From Alterinioella nitratireducens (lineage in GTDB: Bacteria; Pseudomonadota; Alphaproteobacteria; Rhodobacterales; Rhodobacteraceae): a stretch of DNA of 64,000 nucleotides. The stretch spans positions 36,052 to 100,051 of the forward strand of contig NZ_JABJVX010000011.1 of NCBI RefSeq assembly GCF_013155465.1. The letters run 5' to 3'. Of the stretch, positions 16,080-25,596 are shown one piece after another; position 1 is the first letter of the stretch; each line of letters begins with the position of its first letter. A model generated the notes under the pieces. It saw only the letters and a list, made by a program, of their open reading frames with translations, was not told the DNA's origin and did no database searches. Both the position numbers and the translations under genes were made by a program.

Positions 16080-16682
16080 TCATCGAACGTCCGCCTGCCA
16101 GTCCATGCCGCTTGCGGTCTCTGCGAGGGCGGCCTCAAGCGCCGCTGCTGGCGCGACCCCGTCGAGCGGGCGGATCGCGATATCCAGCCGCCGGGCCGCG
16201 TTGTATCCCAATGCAGCGGCCTCGGTGGGGGCGGTTCCGTAGGTGCTTTGGTAGCGGGCGGCAAAGCTGCTGGCGTCATTCTCGGCAGCCCAACCGTCGG
16301 GAAGCACGCCGGGACGCAGCACGACGCCCGCGAAAGCAGGCGATGCGGCGGCGGATGCGTCCGGTTCCGGTCCGATCACGACCAGGACGTCGGCCGGTGT
16401 CCGGGGCGTTCCGACCAACCCGGCGACCTGGCCCGCCGCCTCGGCAGGCAGCGGCAGAAGCTGCACATCCACCCCGCCCAGGTGACCGTCCGACGTTTCG
16501 GCGGGATGCCCGTCGCGCTCGTCCGCCGCCAGCAGGAACCCGTTGACCGCCTCGGCGAGACGCGCCTCCCGGTTCTCGCCGGTCACGAGAAGTGCCGCGG
16601 TGAACTCGTGCGCAGCCGCCATGTTCGCCGTGACGGTGAGCGCGAGAGCGGCCAGCGTGCCCCGGATGATGTCCTGTCTCAT
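16080..16682 (-). CDS. Small exported protein resembling part of a type I periplasmic binding protein
   Basis: A 200-residue exported protein with a clear signal peptide (ending at NMAAAHE). The C-terminal half, [19 protein letters not shown] and [12 protein letters not shown], reads like the end of branched-chain amino acid-type binding proteins, but the protein is only about half their length and there are no permease or ATPase genes beside it. The stretch [20 protein letters not shown] may be a hinge. It directly follows copA1 with a four-base overlap, so it should be co-induced by copper. It could be a periplasmic sensor or binding partner; no ligand can be named. Confidence 0.6.
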   Translation of the reverse strand: MRQDIIRGTLAALALTVTANMAAAHEFTAALLVTGENREARLAEAVNGFLLAADERDGHPAETSDGHLGGVDVQLLPLPAEAAGQVAGLVGTPRTPADVLVVIGPEPDASAAASPAFAGVVLRPGVLPDGWAAENDASSFAARYQSTYGTAPTEAAALGYNAARRLDIAIRPLDGVAPAAALEAALAETASGMDWQADVR

Positions 16683-19042
16683 ATTCTGGCCCCTCTCAGC
16701 CGCAGCGAATTGAGCACCACCGAGATCGACGAAGCGCTCATGGCGAAGGCGGCGAACATCGGGCTGATGAGGATACCGAAGACGGGAAACAGGACGCCCG
16801 CCGCGACCGGCACGCCGGAGGCGTTGTAGACCAGCGCGAAGAACAGGTTCTGGCGGATGTTGCGCATTGTGGCCCGCGCCAGCCGCCGCGCCCGCACGAT
16901 CCCGTCGAGGTTGCCCTTGACCAGCGTGATGCCCGCGCTTTCGATGGCCACATCGGCGCCGGTGCCCATGGCGATGCCGACATCGGCCTGCGCCAGCGCC
17001 GGTGCGTCGTTCACGCCATCCCCGGCCATCGCGACCTTGCGGCCCTCGGCCTGCAATTCCTTGATGATGCGCGCCTTGTCCTCGGGCAGCACGTCGGCCC
17101 GGATCTCGTCGATGCCGAGACGCGCGCCGATCGCCTTGGCGGTGCGTTCGTTGTCGCCGGTCGCCATGATGACGCGGAACCCGAGATCGTGCAGCTCCTT
17201 GATCGCGGCGGGGGTGGTCTCCTTTACCGGGTCGGCGACCGCGACAAGACCGGCGATCTCGCCATCCAGCACCACGAACATCACCGTCTCGCCCTCGTCG
17301 CGGCGGTCATTGGCCTTGGCGGTCAACTCGCCCGCCTCCAGCCCCAGTTCGCGGATCATCGCCAGATTGCCGAGCGCGACCGCCTGGCCGTCCACGACAC
17401 CCTTGACGCCCTTGCCGGTGACCGCCTCGAAATCGTTGGCATTGGCCATTTTCACGTCACGCTCCTCCGCGCCGCGCACGATCGCTTCGGCCAGAGGGTG
17501 CTCCGATCCGCGTTCCAGCGAGGCGGCGAGGCGCAGAACCTCGGCCTCGTCATGACCGGGCTCGGGCAGGACGGCGACAAGCTGTGGTTTGCCCATCGTC
17601 AGCGTCCCGGTCTTGTCGACGATCAGGGTATCGACCTTCTCGAAGCGCTCCAGCGCCTCGGCGTTCTTGATCAGAACACCGGCCTGCGCGCCCCGTCCCG
17701 TCGCCGTCATGATCGACATCGGCGTGGCAAGCCCAAGCGCACAGGGACAGGCGATGATCAGGACCGCGACAGCCGAAATCAACGCATAGGACAGCGCGGG
17801 CGCAGGCCCCCAGACCGCCCAGGCGATAAAGGAGAGGACCGCGATTGCGATCACGGCGGGAACGAAGAACCCCGCCACCCGGTCGGCGTATTTCTGGATC
17901 GGTGCGCGCGAACGTTGCGCGTTCGACACCATCTCGACGATCTGGCTCAGCATCGTGTCGGACCCGACCCGCGTCGCCTCCATAACCAGGCTGCCGGTGC
18001 CGTTGATCGTGGCCCCCGTGACCGGGTCGCCCTCGGTCTTCTCGACCGGCACGGGTTCACCCGAGATCATGCTTTCATCGACCGAGGACCGGCCATCCAG
18101 AACCACGCCATCGACCGGTACCTTGTCGCCGGGGCGCACGCGCAGCCGGTCGCCGACCTGCACATCCTCCAGCGGGATCTCCTCCTCGGAGCCATCGTCG
18201 CGGATCACCCGCGCGGTCTTGGCCGCCATGTCCAGCAGCGCGCGGATCGCCTTGCCGGTGCCTTCACGGGCGCGCAGCTCCATCACCTGGCCAAGCAGCA
18301 CCAGCGTCACGATCACCGCCGCAGCCTCGAAATAGACGCCGACATGTCCTTCCTCGTCGCGGAAGCCATCGGGGAATATGCCCGGTGCCAACACGGCGAC
18401 GACGCTGAAGATCCAGGCCGCCATCACGCCCATGCTGATCAGCGAGAACATGTTGAGGTTCAGCGTCTTGAACGAATTCCAGCCGCGCACCATGAAGGGC
18501 CAGCCGCACCACAGGACCACCGGGGTTCCCAGGACCAGTTCGATCCAGAGGGTTGCGCGCTCGCCGAAAATCTCGCGCACTTCGGGAAACCCGACATAGG
18601 GCGCCATGGTCAGGATCAGGAGCGGAATGGTCAGCACCGTGCCGACCCAGAAACGGCGGGTGAAATCCACCAGTTCGGGGTTCGGGCCATCCTCTGCCGG
18701 GATACCGGATTCAAGCTCCAGCCCCATGCCGCAGATCGGGCAGGAGCCATGCTCGACCTGACGAACCTGCGGGTGCATCGGGCAGGTATAGACGGCCCCG
18801 TCATATCCGGCGGGGACGGTATCATACCTGCCGTCCGCCGGGGCGGCGCTTGCCTGGTGGTCGTGCCCGTGATGCTCATGCCCGTGGTGGCCGTGCCCTG
18901 CATCGGCACCGGCCTCCGATTCCGGCACAAGGTGCATCCCGCATTTCGGGCAATCGCCCGGACCGTTCTGCCGCACCTCCGGGTGCATCGGGCAAACATA
19001 GATGTCGGCTTCGGGGGCGGAGTGATGAGCGTGATCGGTCAT
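16679..19042 (-). CDS. copA: Cu(I)-exporting P-type ATPase with two heavy-metal-binding domains (copA1)
   Basis: A 787-residue P1B-1 copper ATPase. Its N-terminus has no HMA domains but two CPMHP/CPxCGM heavy-metal-binding domains (residues 14-40 and 83-110) separated by a His-rich linker (48-62). The intramembrane metal site CPC is at 432-434, the phosphorylated Asp is 476 in DKTGT, and the last helices contain YN and [15 protein letters not shown], the Cu(I) subgroup signature. ATG is chosen because AGGA lies eight bases before it and because the gene then overlaps the previous stop by four bases. A CueR-type promoter lies 31-61 bases upstream. A second copper ATPase with two HMA domains is encoded at 27034-29553. 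Confidence 0.93.
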   Translation of the reverse strand: MTDHAHHSAPEADIYVCPMHPEVRQNGPGDCPKCGMHLVPESEAGADAGHGHHGHEHHGHDHQASAAPADGRYDTVPAGYDGAVYTCPMHPQVRQVEHGSCPICGMGLELESGIPAEDGPNPELVDFTRRFWVGTVLTIPLLILTMAPYVGFPEVREIFGERATLWIELVLGTPVVLWCGWPFMVRGWNSFKTLNLNMFSLISMGVMAAWIFSVVAVLAPGIFPDGFRDEEGHVGVYFEAAAVIVTLVLLGQVMELRAREGTGKAIRALLDMAAKTARVIRDDGSEEEIPLEDVQVGDRLRVRPGDKVPVDGVVLDGRSSVDESMISGEPVPVEKTEGDPVTGATINGTGSLVMEATRVGSDTMLSQIVEMVSNAQRSRAPIQKYADRVAGFFVPAVIAIAVLSFIAWAVWGPAPALSYALISAVAVLIIACPCALGLATPMSIMTATGRGAQAGVLIKNAEALERFEKVDTLIVDKTGTLTMGKPQLVAVLPEPGHDEAEVLRLAASLERGSEHPLAEAIVRGAEERDVKMANANDFEAVTGKGVKGVVDGQAVALGNLAMIRELGLEAGELTAKANDRRDEGETVMFVVLDGEIAGLVAVADPVKETTPAAIKELHDLGFRVIMATGDNERTAKAIGARLGIDEIRADVLPEDKARIIKELQAEGRKVAMAGDGVNDAPALAQADVGIAMGTGADVAIESAGITLVKGNLDGIVRARRLARATMRNIRQNLFFALVYNASGVPVAAGVLFPVFGILISPMFAAFAMSASSISVVLNSLRLRGARI

Positions 19043-19986
19043 TGGGAATTCCTATCGGAGCAAGTCGGTGTCAACCTATTCCTTCCACTAGATGGAAGGT
19101 CAAGACCCGACACAAGTGATCGAACCGCCGTGGCGAGCATAGCGGCGGTTCCGATCGCATTTGAGGGGTGCGGTATGGTATCGGTGGTGACGATCCGGGC
19201 GGCTCCGGCTGACATGATGACGTCATGGGCCCCTTCCGCAAAGACCGCGTGGATGGCCAGGCAGACCGGCGAACCGGTTCCGGCTGCAAGCAATCGCTCG
19301 ACGGCGCGCGCCATCGTCCTGCCGGAAGACGCGATGTCATCCAGTATCACCGGAGTGCCCTCAAGCAGAGCGGCGCTCTCGGGCACGCTGATATCCACCT
19401 GGTGATCGCCGGTCCTGACCTTTCGCAGGACTTCGTAGGGCCGTGCGGCAAGCCGGGCCACTTCGGCGACCCATTGCTGGCTTTCGCTGTCTGGCCCCAG
19501 CAAGACGGCATCGGGCAGATTGGTCCGGATCCACTCGGCCAGACGCGGGGCGGACGCGACCCGCCTGGCCGGGATCGTGAAGACATCCTCCAACCGCGCG
19601 ATGCGGTGCAGATGGGGATCGACCGTCACCAGCCAGTCAAAACTCTCGGCGAGAAATCCCGCGAACAGCTTCGCGCTGATGGCCTGTCCATCGCGAAAGC
19701 GCCGGTCTTGCCGCATGTAGCCCAGATAGGGCGCGATCAGCCCGACATTCCGGGCCCCCAGCTCTCGGGCCGTCTGTGCGGCGAACCGCAGCGGCAGGGC
19801 CAGGCGGTCAGGATCACGAAGCGTCGCCAGTATCGCGACATCGGCATCTCTCATGTCGTCCGGCAGGGTCATCAGGCTTTCACCGTCGGGGAAGCGATGC
19901 CAGTCGAGCAAAGAGAGATCTGCATCCAATGCCGGCGCGAGCGATCGCGCGAGCGGGTTCATGTCCGGGAACGGGACAAGAATCAT
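19039..19986 (-). CDS. Ribose-phosphate pyrophosphokinase-like protein
   Basis: A 315-residue PRPP synthase family protein, divergent from housekeeping Prs. It keeps the flexible-loop region [12 protein letters not shown], the VTVDPHLH metal/ATP segment and the PRPP-binding loop [14 protein letters not shown]. The last 20 or so residues ([11 protein letters not shown], then [12 protein letters not shown]) resemble no Prs end, and are encoded by the copA1 promoter region, so the original C-terminus was probably replaced when the copper genes were joined here. It is coupled to the phosphorylase gene upstream by a four-base overlap. It may make PRPP from ribose 5-phosphate released by nucleotide breakdown. 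Confidence 0.82.
   Translation of the reverse strand: MILVPFPDMNPLARSLAPALDADLSLLDWHRFPDGESLMTLPDDMRDADVAILATLRDPDRLALPLRFAAQTARELGARNVGLIAPYLGYMRQDRRFRDGQAISAKLFAGFLAESFDWLVTVDPHLHRIARLEDVFTIPARRVASAPRLAEWIRTNLPDAVLLGPDSESQQWVAEVARLAARPYEVLRKVRTGDHQVDISVPESAALLEGTPVILDDIASSGRTMARAVERLLAAGTGSPVCLAIHAVFAEGAHDVIMSAGAARIVTTDTIPHPSNAIGTAAMLATAVRSLVSGLDLPSSGRNRLTPTCSDRNSQ
19073..19103 (-). promoter_or_regulatory. CueR-type promoter of copA1, inside the end of the PRPP synthase-like gene
   Basis: On the minus strand TTGACC and TAGGTT are separated by 19 bases holding the dyad CCTTCCA-n4-TGGAAGG. This is one of five boxes in the window that begin TTGACCTTCC. It lies wholly inside the 3' coding end of the gene at 19039-19986. 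Confidence 0.85.
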
Positions 19987-21491
19987 GCGGTATCCTCCGA
20001 CAGCCTGAGCGCGCCGGCATGGGCCTCGGCATATGCGCGTGCATAGGCCAGCTCTCCGGTCGTCTCGGCGTGGATTTCATAGAGCGGTTGTCCTGTCTCC
20101 ACGGGTTCCCCGACCCGCACCAGAAGACGCACACCCGCCCGTTGCTGGCGCGGTGCGCCCGCAAGCTTTGCGATGCGGGCAATCAAACGGTTGTCGATGG
20201 CGGTGATGTATCCTGCCGCCGGGGCCAGCATCTCGGCGCGCTGCGGCGCTTCGCCAGGGTCGCGAAACCCGCCCTGTGCGGCGCAGATCGCCATGAATTT
20301 CGCGTCTGCCGCGCCACTGTCGAGCAATTTCTCTGCCCGCGCCCTGCCCGTCTTGCCAGAAGCACCCGGCGCCATGTCGAGCAACCGACCGGCAAGGTCC
20401 AGCGCACGGTCGCGCAAATCGGTCGGCGCAGCCGGAGCACGCCGGAGCACCGCCAGCACATCCGCCGCCTCGAGCGCAGGGCCGATGCCGCGCCCGACCG
20501 GGGCCGTGCCATCGCTTTCGTGAAGCGCGACGCGCAGCCCGATGGCCTGACCGACCGCGCTCAGGCGGGATCCCAGGGCCGCCGCGGCCTGCGCCGAGCG
20601 CACCTTGGCCGTTGGCCCGACCGGCAGGTCGATCAACACATCGGTTGCGCCGACAGCCGCCTTCTTTGACAGGACGCTGGCGACCAATTGTCCGACGCTG
20701 TCGAAATCCAGCGGCCTCTCGATGCGGATGAAGTGATCGTCAGCGGGGCTGAGGTTCAGCCCGCCGCCCCAGACCACGCAGCCGCCTTCGGCTTCGACCA
20801 CCTTGCGCAGCGCCGCGGCGTCCAGCGCCACCGGCGCCATGGCTTCCATCGTGTCCGCAGTCCCGGCGGGGGACGTGATTGCCCGGCTCGACGTCTTGGG
20901 GATCAGATGCCCTGCCGCTGCAATGATGGCAACGACGATCGGGGTTGTCCGGTTGCCCGGCAACCCGCCGACACAATGCTTGTCCAGGACGGTCTGGCCA
21001 CCCCAATCAAGCGTTTCGCCCGCAGCCTGCATTTCGCGGGTCAGGGCCACCGTCTCCCGCTCGTCAAGGCGGTTTCCGGCGCTGGCGGTGATGAATGCGG
21101 CGAGGTCGAGATCCGAGAGGCGGCTGTCGAGCGTGTCGCCAATGATCGCGGCAAAATCCTCTTGCCGCAAACGCCCTCCATAGACCTTGGCCCGGATTGC
21201 TGACGACGAAACCGGCGGCTCGGGATGCGAGAACCCTGCCCGGTCGCCGGCTTGCGCCTTCAGCGCCTGCCAGGCTGAAACCGACAGCGCGGCCTGATCC
21301 ACGGCCAGCCACGCACCGCGCGCGACCACGTTCAGCGTGGCGATGATCCAGCGGTCGCGCAGGTCGATGCGAATTCGGGTCTCGGCGGCGAACCCTTCCG
21401 CGCGGCAGATGTGGCAGTCTTCGTGCATGTAGACGACCGGTTGGCGGTATGTGTCTATTCCCGAGGGGACGAGTGCGAGCGTCTCGGTCAT
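19983..21491 (-). CDS. Thymidine/AMP phosphorylase family protein
   Basis: A 502-residue phosphorylase of the archaeal-type thymidine phosphorylase/AMP phosphorylase group. It has an extra N-terminal domain of about 90 residues compared with DeoA, then the signature segments KHCVGGLPGNRTTPIVVAI and IPKTSSRAITSPAGTADTM. The known archaeal enzymes convert AMP and phosphate to adenine and ribose 1,5-bisphosphate. The N-terminal HEDCHICRAEG contains a Cys/His cluster not expected in DeoA. It is coupled on both sides by four-base overlaps to a nuclease-like and a PRPP synthase-like gene. A nucleotide salvage role is likely; AMP over thymidine is my preference, not proven. Confidence 0.82.
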   Translation of the reverse strand: MTETLALVPSGIDTYRQPVVYMHEDCHICRAEGFAAETRIRIDLRDRWIIATLNVVARGAWLAVDQAALSVSAWQALKAQAGDRAGFSHPEPPVSSSAIRAKVYGGRLRQEDFAAIIGDTLDSRLSDLDLAAFITASAGNRLDERETVALTREMQAAGETLDWGGQTVLDKHCVGGLPGNRTTPIVVAIIAAAGHLIPKTSSRAITSPAGTADTMEAMAPVALDAAALRKVVEAEGGCVVWGGGLNLSPADDHFIRIERPLDFDSVGQLVASVLSKKAAVGATDVLIDLPVGPTAKVRSAQAAAALGSRLSAVGQAIGLRVALHESDGTAPVGRGIGPALEAADVLAVLRRAPAAPTDLRDRALDLAGRLLDMAPGASGKTGRARAEKLLDSGAADAKFMAICAAQGGFRDPGEAPQRAEMLAPAAGYITAIDNRLIARIAKLAGAPRQQRAGVRLLVRVGEPVETGQPLYEIHAETTGELAYARAYAEAHAGALRLSEDTA

Positions 21492-22870
21492 CGCGGATGG
21501 TCCAGATACACGGTTTCCAGATGGTCGGGCGCGCGGGCCGGTCGGCCCAACTCATGGTTGATGCGAAAGCGCAGGGTATCGGATGCCGAAGGCTCGCCAT
21601 GTGTCACATAGGTCATGCGCGGCGCAGGACCGGCCGACATCCAGCGCAGGATCTCCTCGGCATCGGCATGACCCGAGAACGACCGAAGCTGCACGACCTC
21701 GGCCTCGATGGGGTAGTCGCGGCCAAACATCCGCAGGTGACGCGCACCATCGGCCAGAGCGGCACCGCGCGTGCCCCCCGCCTGGAAGCCCGACAGCAGA
21801 ATCGCATTGCGGCGGTCGCCGCCGAAACTGGCCAGATGATGCAGGATGCGCCCGCCGGTCAGCATGCCGCTTGCCGAGATGATGATCATCGGCCCCTGGC
21901 GGGTGTTCAGGTTCTTGGACTGCGCGACGGTGTTCACCCGCTTGGCCAGTTCAAACATCGCCACGCATTCCTCGCGGCTGATACGATGCTCGTCATGGTG
22001 CCGGTGGTAGATGTCGGTGGCGTCGACCGACATGGGGCTGTTGAGAAAGACCGGAACATACGGGATCTCGCCGCGCTCGATCAGCCGCGAAATATGCAGC
22101 ATCAACCCCTGGGCGCGACCGACGGCGAAAGACGGGATCAAGACTGTCCCCCCCCGTGCGAAGACCCGTTTCAAGACCGGCGCCAGTTCCGCCTCGGCGT
22201 CGATGTCGGGATGGGCGCGGTTGCCATAGGTGGATTCGCAGACAAGAACATCGGCACCGGCAAAGGGGTCGGGCGGAGGCATCAACGGGTCCGGGTCGTG
22301 CCCCAGATCGCCGCTGAAATGGATGACCGTTCCGCCGAATTCGATCCGGATCTGCGCCGCGCCCAGAAGATGCCCTGCCGGAATGAAGGTCGCGGTGATA
22401 CCGTCGCCCAGATCGACCTTTTGCCCGAAATCCACGGTATCGAACCGATCAAGCGCCGCCTCGGCGTCCTTCAGCGTGTAGAGCGGTTTCGGACTCCTGT
22501 GCTTGGAAAACCCCCGGCGCGCGGCATAGCGCGCCTCCTCTTCCTGGATGTGGCCGCTGTCCGGCAGGATCAGACCGCATAGCTCGGTCGTGGCACGGGT
22601 GCAGATCACGCGGCCACCATAGCCGGCCCGGATCAGTGCGGGAAGATAGCCGGAATGGTCCAGATGCGCATGCGTCAGCAACACCGTGTCGATGGTGGAG
22701 GGTCGCGCCGGAAAGGGTTTCCGGTTTCGCGCGCGCAGTTGCTTGAAGCCCTGGAACAGGCCGCAATCGACCAGAATACGCCGCCTGCCGATCGCCAGCA
22801 GGTAGCGCGATCCGGTAACAGTTCCGGCAGCGCCGAGAAACCGCAGCGAGGGACGGTTGAAGCGTGTCAT
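21488..22870 (-). CDS. Beta-CASP metallo-beta-lactamase RNase-like protein
   Basis: A 460-residue metallo-beta-lactamase fold protein with a beta-CASP insert and the C-terminal RNA-specificity motif. Zn ligands are visible in THAHLDHSGYLP and GDLGHDPD, and the C-terminal SFSGHADAEEIL and THGEP match the RNA-processing (CPSF/YSH1-like) group. It should act as a cytoplasmic RNA endo- or exonuclease. It heads, after a 37-aa peptide, an operon with a phosphorylase and a PRPP synthase-like gene, which suggests RNA breakdown coupled to nucleotide salvage. The start is the ATG overlapping the stop of the small peptide. Confidence 0.88.
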   Translation of the reverse strand: MTRFNRPSLRFLGAAGTVTGSRYLLAIGRRRILVDCGLFQGFKQLRARNRKPFPARPSTIDTVLLTHAHLDHSGYLPALIRAGYGGRVICTRATTELCGLILPDSGHIQEEEARYAARRGFSKHRSPKPLYTLKDAEAALDRFDTVDFGQKVDLGDGITATFIPAGHLLGAAQIRIEFGGTVIHFSGDLGHDPDPLMPPPDPFAGADVLVCESTYGNRAHPDIDAEAELAPVLKRVFARGGTVLIPSFAVGRAQGLMLHISRLIERGEIPYVPVFLNSPMSVDATDIYHRHHDEHRISREECVAMFELAKRVNTVAQSKNLNTRQGPMIIISASGMLTGGRILHHLASFGGDRRNAILLSGFQAGGTRGAALADGARHLRMFGRDYPIEAEVVQLRSFSGHADAEEILRWMSAGPAPRMTYVTHGEPSASDTLRFRINHELGRPARAPDHLETVYLDHPR

Positions 22871-22980
22871 GCGACCCTCCCGCGGTTGGCGATGGCGTTG
22901 AACAGGCCCCCGAAGACCAGGAAGGTCGGGGCCGGGAACAGGATCGCCGCGAGGACGGCAAGATGGAGGGTTGTGGTCAT
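22867..22980 (-). CDS. Small single-helix membrane peptide (37 aa)
   Basis: A 37-residue protein with one hydrophobic helix (LHLAVLAAILFPAPTFLVF) and a short Arg-containing tail. The ATG at 22980 is preceded by AAGGAG eight bases away, better than any nearby start, and its TGA overlaps the next ATG by four bases. It is the first gene of the nuclease/phosphorylase/PRPP operon. I recognise no family; membrane anchoring of a partner is possible. Confidence 0.6.
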   Translation of the reverse strand: MTTTLHLAVLAAILFPAPTFLVFGGLFNAIANRGRVA

Positions 22981-23277
22981 TTCACGTCTCCTTGTTGCGA
23001 TCTTTGGTGCTGCGATGCCACCTGATCCCCGTGTCCCGACGCTTGGCCGACCATGGCTGTCGGACCTCAAGCCCGGTCTGCCTGTCTTTCTCATGCGCCA
23101 TGGCCCAAAGCATCAGAGTCTAAGCAGTAGACGCCGAGCTTTCGGGATCGTTACACAAACAGGGCTTCCGGCTTACATCAGGTCGATCCGCCGGGACGGC
23201 ATCGGTCGATGGTCGGCGGTCAGTCCCTTTGATACCGTGGCATTTTCCAAGTCTCTCCCATCAGTGACGACGACCCG

Positions 23278-24201
23278 TCACCCGGCAAGGCTGGAGTCCC
23301 GCTCGGTTGCCGTTCTCGATTGCCTGACCGCATACAATATCAACGCCAGCCCAACCAGGATCATGGGTGCGGACAGCACCTGCCCCATCGTCAGACCCCA
23401 ATCGCCGAAATGGATCGCGTGACCGACCGGGTTTCCGGGCGCGACGAATTGCGCATCCGGCTGGCGGAAAAGCTCCACGAAGCTTCTGGCAGCGCCGTAT
23501 CCGACCAGGAATGTCCCGGTCAGCGCCCCTGGCATCTTCAGCCAACCGCGCCGCCAGGCGAGGTAGATCAGAACGGTGCCGAGGAGCAGGCCCTCGAGCA
23601 GCGCCTCGTAAATCTGCGAGGGATGACGGGCGCAAACGGAAACGACGCCGAGGCAATCCTGCGCGGCGTCCCCCGGAAAGATCACGGCCCAGGGAACGTC
23701 GGTGGGCCGGCCCCAGAGCTCATTGTTGATGAAGTTCGCGAGCCGCCCGAGGAACAGCCCCGGCGGGGTCGCCAGCGCAAGCAGGTCGGCCACGCTGAGC
23801 ACCGACGCCTTGTGGCGCAGACTGAAGACCAGCCCCGCGGTGGCAACGCCAAGGAAACCGCCATGGAAGGACATGCCGCCCCGCCAGATCTTCAGTATCT
23901 CCAGCGGATTGGCCAGGTAGTATTCCGGCTGGTAGAACAGCACGAAGCCGAGCCGCCCGCCGAGGATGACGCCCAGAATGATCCAGGTCAGAAGATCCTC
24001 GATCTGGCGGCGGTCCAGCGGCGCACCGGCCCCGGACCACAGTGCCGGCCGGCTGACCGCCATCACGCAGAGGCGCCAGCCGATCAACAGGCCGGCGATA
24101 TAGGCAAGCGCGTACCAGCGCAGCGCAAAGGTGAAACTGCCGATCTCAATCGAGAACAGCTCGTGGCTTATGTCCGGAAATGGTATGGCGGCGGTCAGCA
24201 T
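23278..24201 (-). CDS. lgt: Prolipoprotein diacylglyceryl transferase
   Basis: A 307-residue, seven-helix inner-membrane enzyme that moves a diacylglyceryl group from phosphatidylglycerol to the lipobox Cys of prolipoproteins. The start ATG has GAGGAAA ten bases upstream. Diagnostic segments are [22 protein letters not shown] and [19 protein letters not shown], with the catalytic-site Arg and the [12 protein letters not shown] end motif. It is the last gene of the EF-hand/DUF302/TVP38 run. Since a housekeeping lgt is essential, this copy beside copper genes may be an accessory one that serves extra lipoproteins such as those at 812 and 38817. Confidence 0.93.
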   Translation of the reverse strand: MLTAAIPFPDISHELFSIEIGSFTFALRWYALAYIAGLLIGWRLCVMAVSRPALWSGAGAPLDRRQIEDLLTWIILGVILGGRLGFVLFYQPEYYLANPLEILKIWRGGMSFHGGFLGVATAGLVFSLRHKASVLSVADLLALATPPGLFLGRLANFINNELWGRPTDVPWAVIFPGDAAQDCLGVVSVCARHPSQIYEALLEGLLLGTVLIYLAWRRGWLKMPGALTGTFLVGYGAARSFVELFRQPDAQFVAPGNPVGHAIHFGDWGLTMGQVLSAPMILVGLALILYAVRQSRTATERDSSLAG

Positions 24202-24324
24202 GGCCGGGTTTCCTCAAACAACGGATTGGCTTGGAAGCCGTCAGCGATCGCCGGACGGCGCGTTCTACGTGTCGATCTGACGGCGCTCGTCAGATCGGAT
24301 GGAGGCCGCACCGGGGCGCGGCGA

Positions 24325-25011
24325 TCAGTCATGGCGCACCCTATGCCTTCGCAAGTCCCGCACGGCCACGACAACAAGCGGCGTCAGCGTCAGCACACCC
24401 AACCCTATGGCGGCCCAGGTGGCGCGGGACGAGCTGCCGCTGACCGCCTCGTTGCCGAAATGGGCGAGAACGAAGCTTGCCGGGATGATTCCGGCCAGTG
24501 TCGCGACCGCGAACCGCCAGAAGTGCAGCCTGCTCAGCCCTGCGGCGTAACTGACGATGTCGAAGGAAATGAACGGCAGCAAGCGGCTGACGAAGACCGT
24601 GAATGTCAACGCGTTCTGCGACCCCAGCAAGCCCGCATCGACCTTTTCGCCAAGCCAGCGGACAAGCGCATCGCGGCCGAGAAATCGCGCCAGTGCGAAT
24701 GCGGCAAGCGCGCCCAGTTCGGCACCGACGACGATGTAGACGGTCCCCAGCACATGTCCGTAGGCCGCCCCCGCCGCCAATGCGATCGGTGCGCTCGGGA
24801 TTGGCGTGGCGACGATCGCGACCGTCATCAGGGCGATGACCAGCATCGGACCCCAAAGCCCCGCGGCCTCGACCCATCCGGCAATCCGGTCGCCGTCGAT
24901 ACGCTCGATCACACCCGCAAGCGGCCCGATGAACAGGATCGCGAGACCCACGACCAGAAAGGCCGCGATGGCCGCCTTGGCGATCCCGGGGGGGATAGAC
25001 CAATGTGCCAT
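24325..25011 (-). CDS. TVP38/TMEM64 (SNARE-associated/DedA-like) membrane protein
   Basis: A membrane protein of about 228 residues. The core has the family pattern: ATPIPSAPIALAAGAAYG, then GAELGALAAFALARFLGRD, and RLLPFISFDIVSYAAGLSR. I chose the ATG at 25011 because GAGG precedes it; in-frame ATGs at 25023 and 25050 are possible, the last overlapping the DUF302 gene by eleven bases. Members are often found beside mercury, copper or thioredoxin reductase genes; a lipid scramblase-like role is known for DedA/TVP38-like proteins. It belongs to the same run as the EF-hand protein and lgt. Confidence 0.8.
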   Translation of the reverse strand: MAHWSIPPGIAKAAIAAFLVVGLAILFIGPLAGVIERIDGDRIAGWVEAAGLWGPMLVIALMTVAIVATPIPSAPIALAAGAAYGHVLGTVYIVVGAELGALAAFALARFLGRDALVRWLGEKVDAGLLGSQNALTFTVFVSRLLPFISFDIVSYAAGLSRLHFWRFAVATLAGIIPASFVLAHFGNEAVSGSSSRATWAAIGLGVLTLTPLVVVAVRDLRRHRVRHD

Positions 25012-25039
25012 TCGCGGCCTCATGCCGGATGCAGTGCGA

Positions 25040-25426
25040 TCAAGCGGCATCGACCGCTTTGCGAAGCATGTCGCGAACTTCGCCCGCGACCTCGTGGAGC
25101 TGCTGGTTGTCGATGGCCTGCATGGATGCGACCGGGTCGATGGCGCTGACCTCGGTGCCGCCGTCCACCTCCCGCAGGATCACGTTGCAGGGCAGCATCG
25201 CGCCCACCCGCGGCTCGATCCCGATGGCCTTGTGCGCCATGCCGGGATTGCAGGCCCCGAGGATGAGGTAGGGGGCCATATCGACGTCGATCTTCTTTTT
25301 CATCGTCGCCTTGACGTCGATCTCGGTCAGGACGCCAAAGCCCTTGTCCTCAAGGGCCGCGCGAACGCGCATTTCGGCGTCGTCGATGCCGGTGTCGTTC
25401 AGAATGCGATCGTAGGTATATGCCAT
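25040..25426 (-). CDS. DUF302 domain protein
   Basis: A 128-residue protein that is almost entirely one DUF302 domain, with the typical GFGVLTEIDVKATMKKK and YLILGACNPGMAHKAIG segments and a central LPCNVILRE containing one Cys. A Cys in GACNP completes a possible redox or metal pair. AAGGAAA stands eight bases before the ATG. The biochemical function of the family is not settled; members often accompany sulfur oxidation, thiol or metal genes. Here it sits between a Met-rich peptide and a TVP38 protein. Confidence 0.85.
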   Translation of the reverse strand: MAYTYDRILNDTGIDDAEMRVRAALEDKGFGVLTEIDVKATMKKKIDVDMAPYLILGACNPGMAHKAIGIEPRVGAMLPCNVILREVDGGTEVSAIDPVASMQAIDNQQLHEVAGEVRDMLRKAVDAA

Positions 25427-25443
25427 TCTCGGTTTCCTTTCAT

Positions 25444-25539
25444 TTACCTGGACAGATATTTGACGAATGCGAAGATCCCCAACACCAGGAAGACGATGAG
25501 GAGCAACATCCAGATCCCGCCCATACCAAAACCCATCAT
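25444..25539 (-). CDS. Met-rich 31-aa membrane peptide
   Basis: A 31-residue peptide with GGAGG nine bases before its first ATG. It starts with MMGFGMGGIW, containing four Met (one of them N-terminal), and then a single hydrophobic helix ending in KYLSR. It lies 57 bases after the EF-hand gene and 17 bases before the DUF302 gene. Met at the periplasmic side could bind Cu(I). A comparable 39-aa peptide is encoded at 46168-46287. Confidence 0.65.
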   Translation of the reverse strand: MMGFGMGGIWMLLLIVFLVLGIFAFVKYLSR

Positions 25540-25567
25540 GAAAACCTCCATAAGGCCAGAAGGATGC

Positions 25568-25590
25568 GGCGCCGGCATTGCGCCGGCGCC
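25568..25590 (-). terminator. Strong GC hairpin after the EF-hand gene
   Basis: A perfect nine-base stem GGCGCCGGC / GCCGGCGCC with a five-base loop lies directly after the EF-hand gene stop on the minus strand. There is no T run, so it may attenuate or protect the RNA rather than fully terminate before the small peptide. Confidence 0.45.
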
Positions 25591-25596
25591 GATCGC

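Noticed and set aside
17189..19405. Plus-strand frame of over 700 codons opposite copA1
   Set aside because: Its composition (Arg, His, Asp repeats) is that of an antisense reading of a coding gene, and the minus-strand ATPase is unambiguous.
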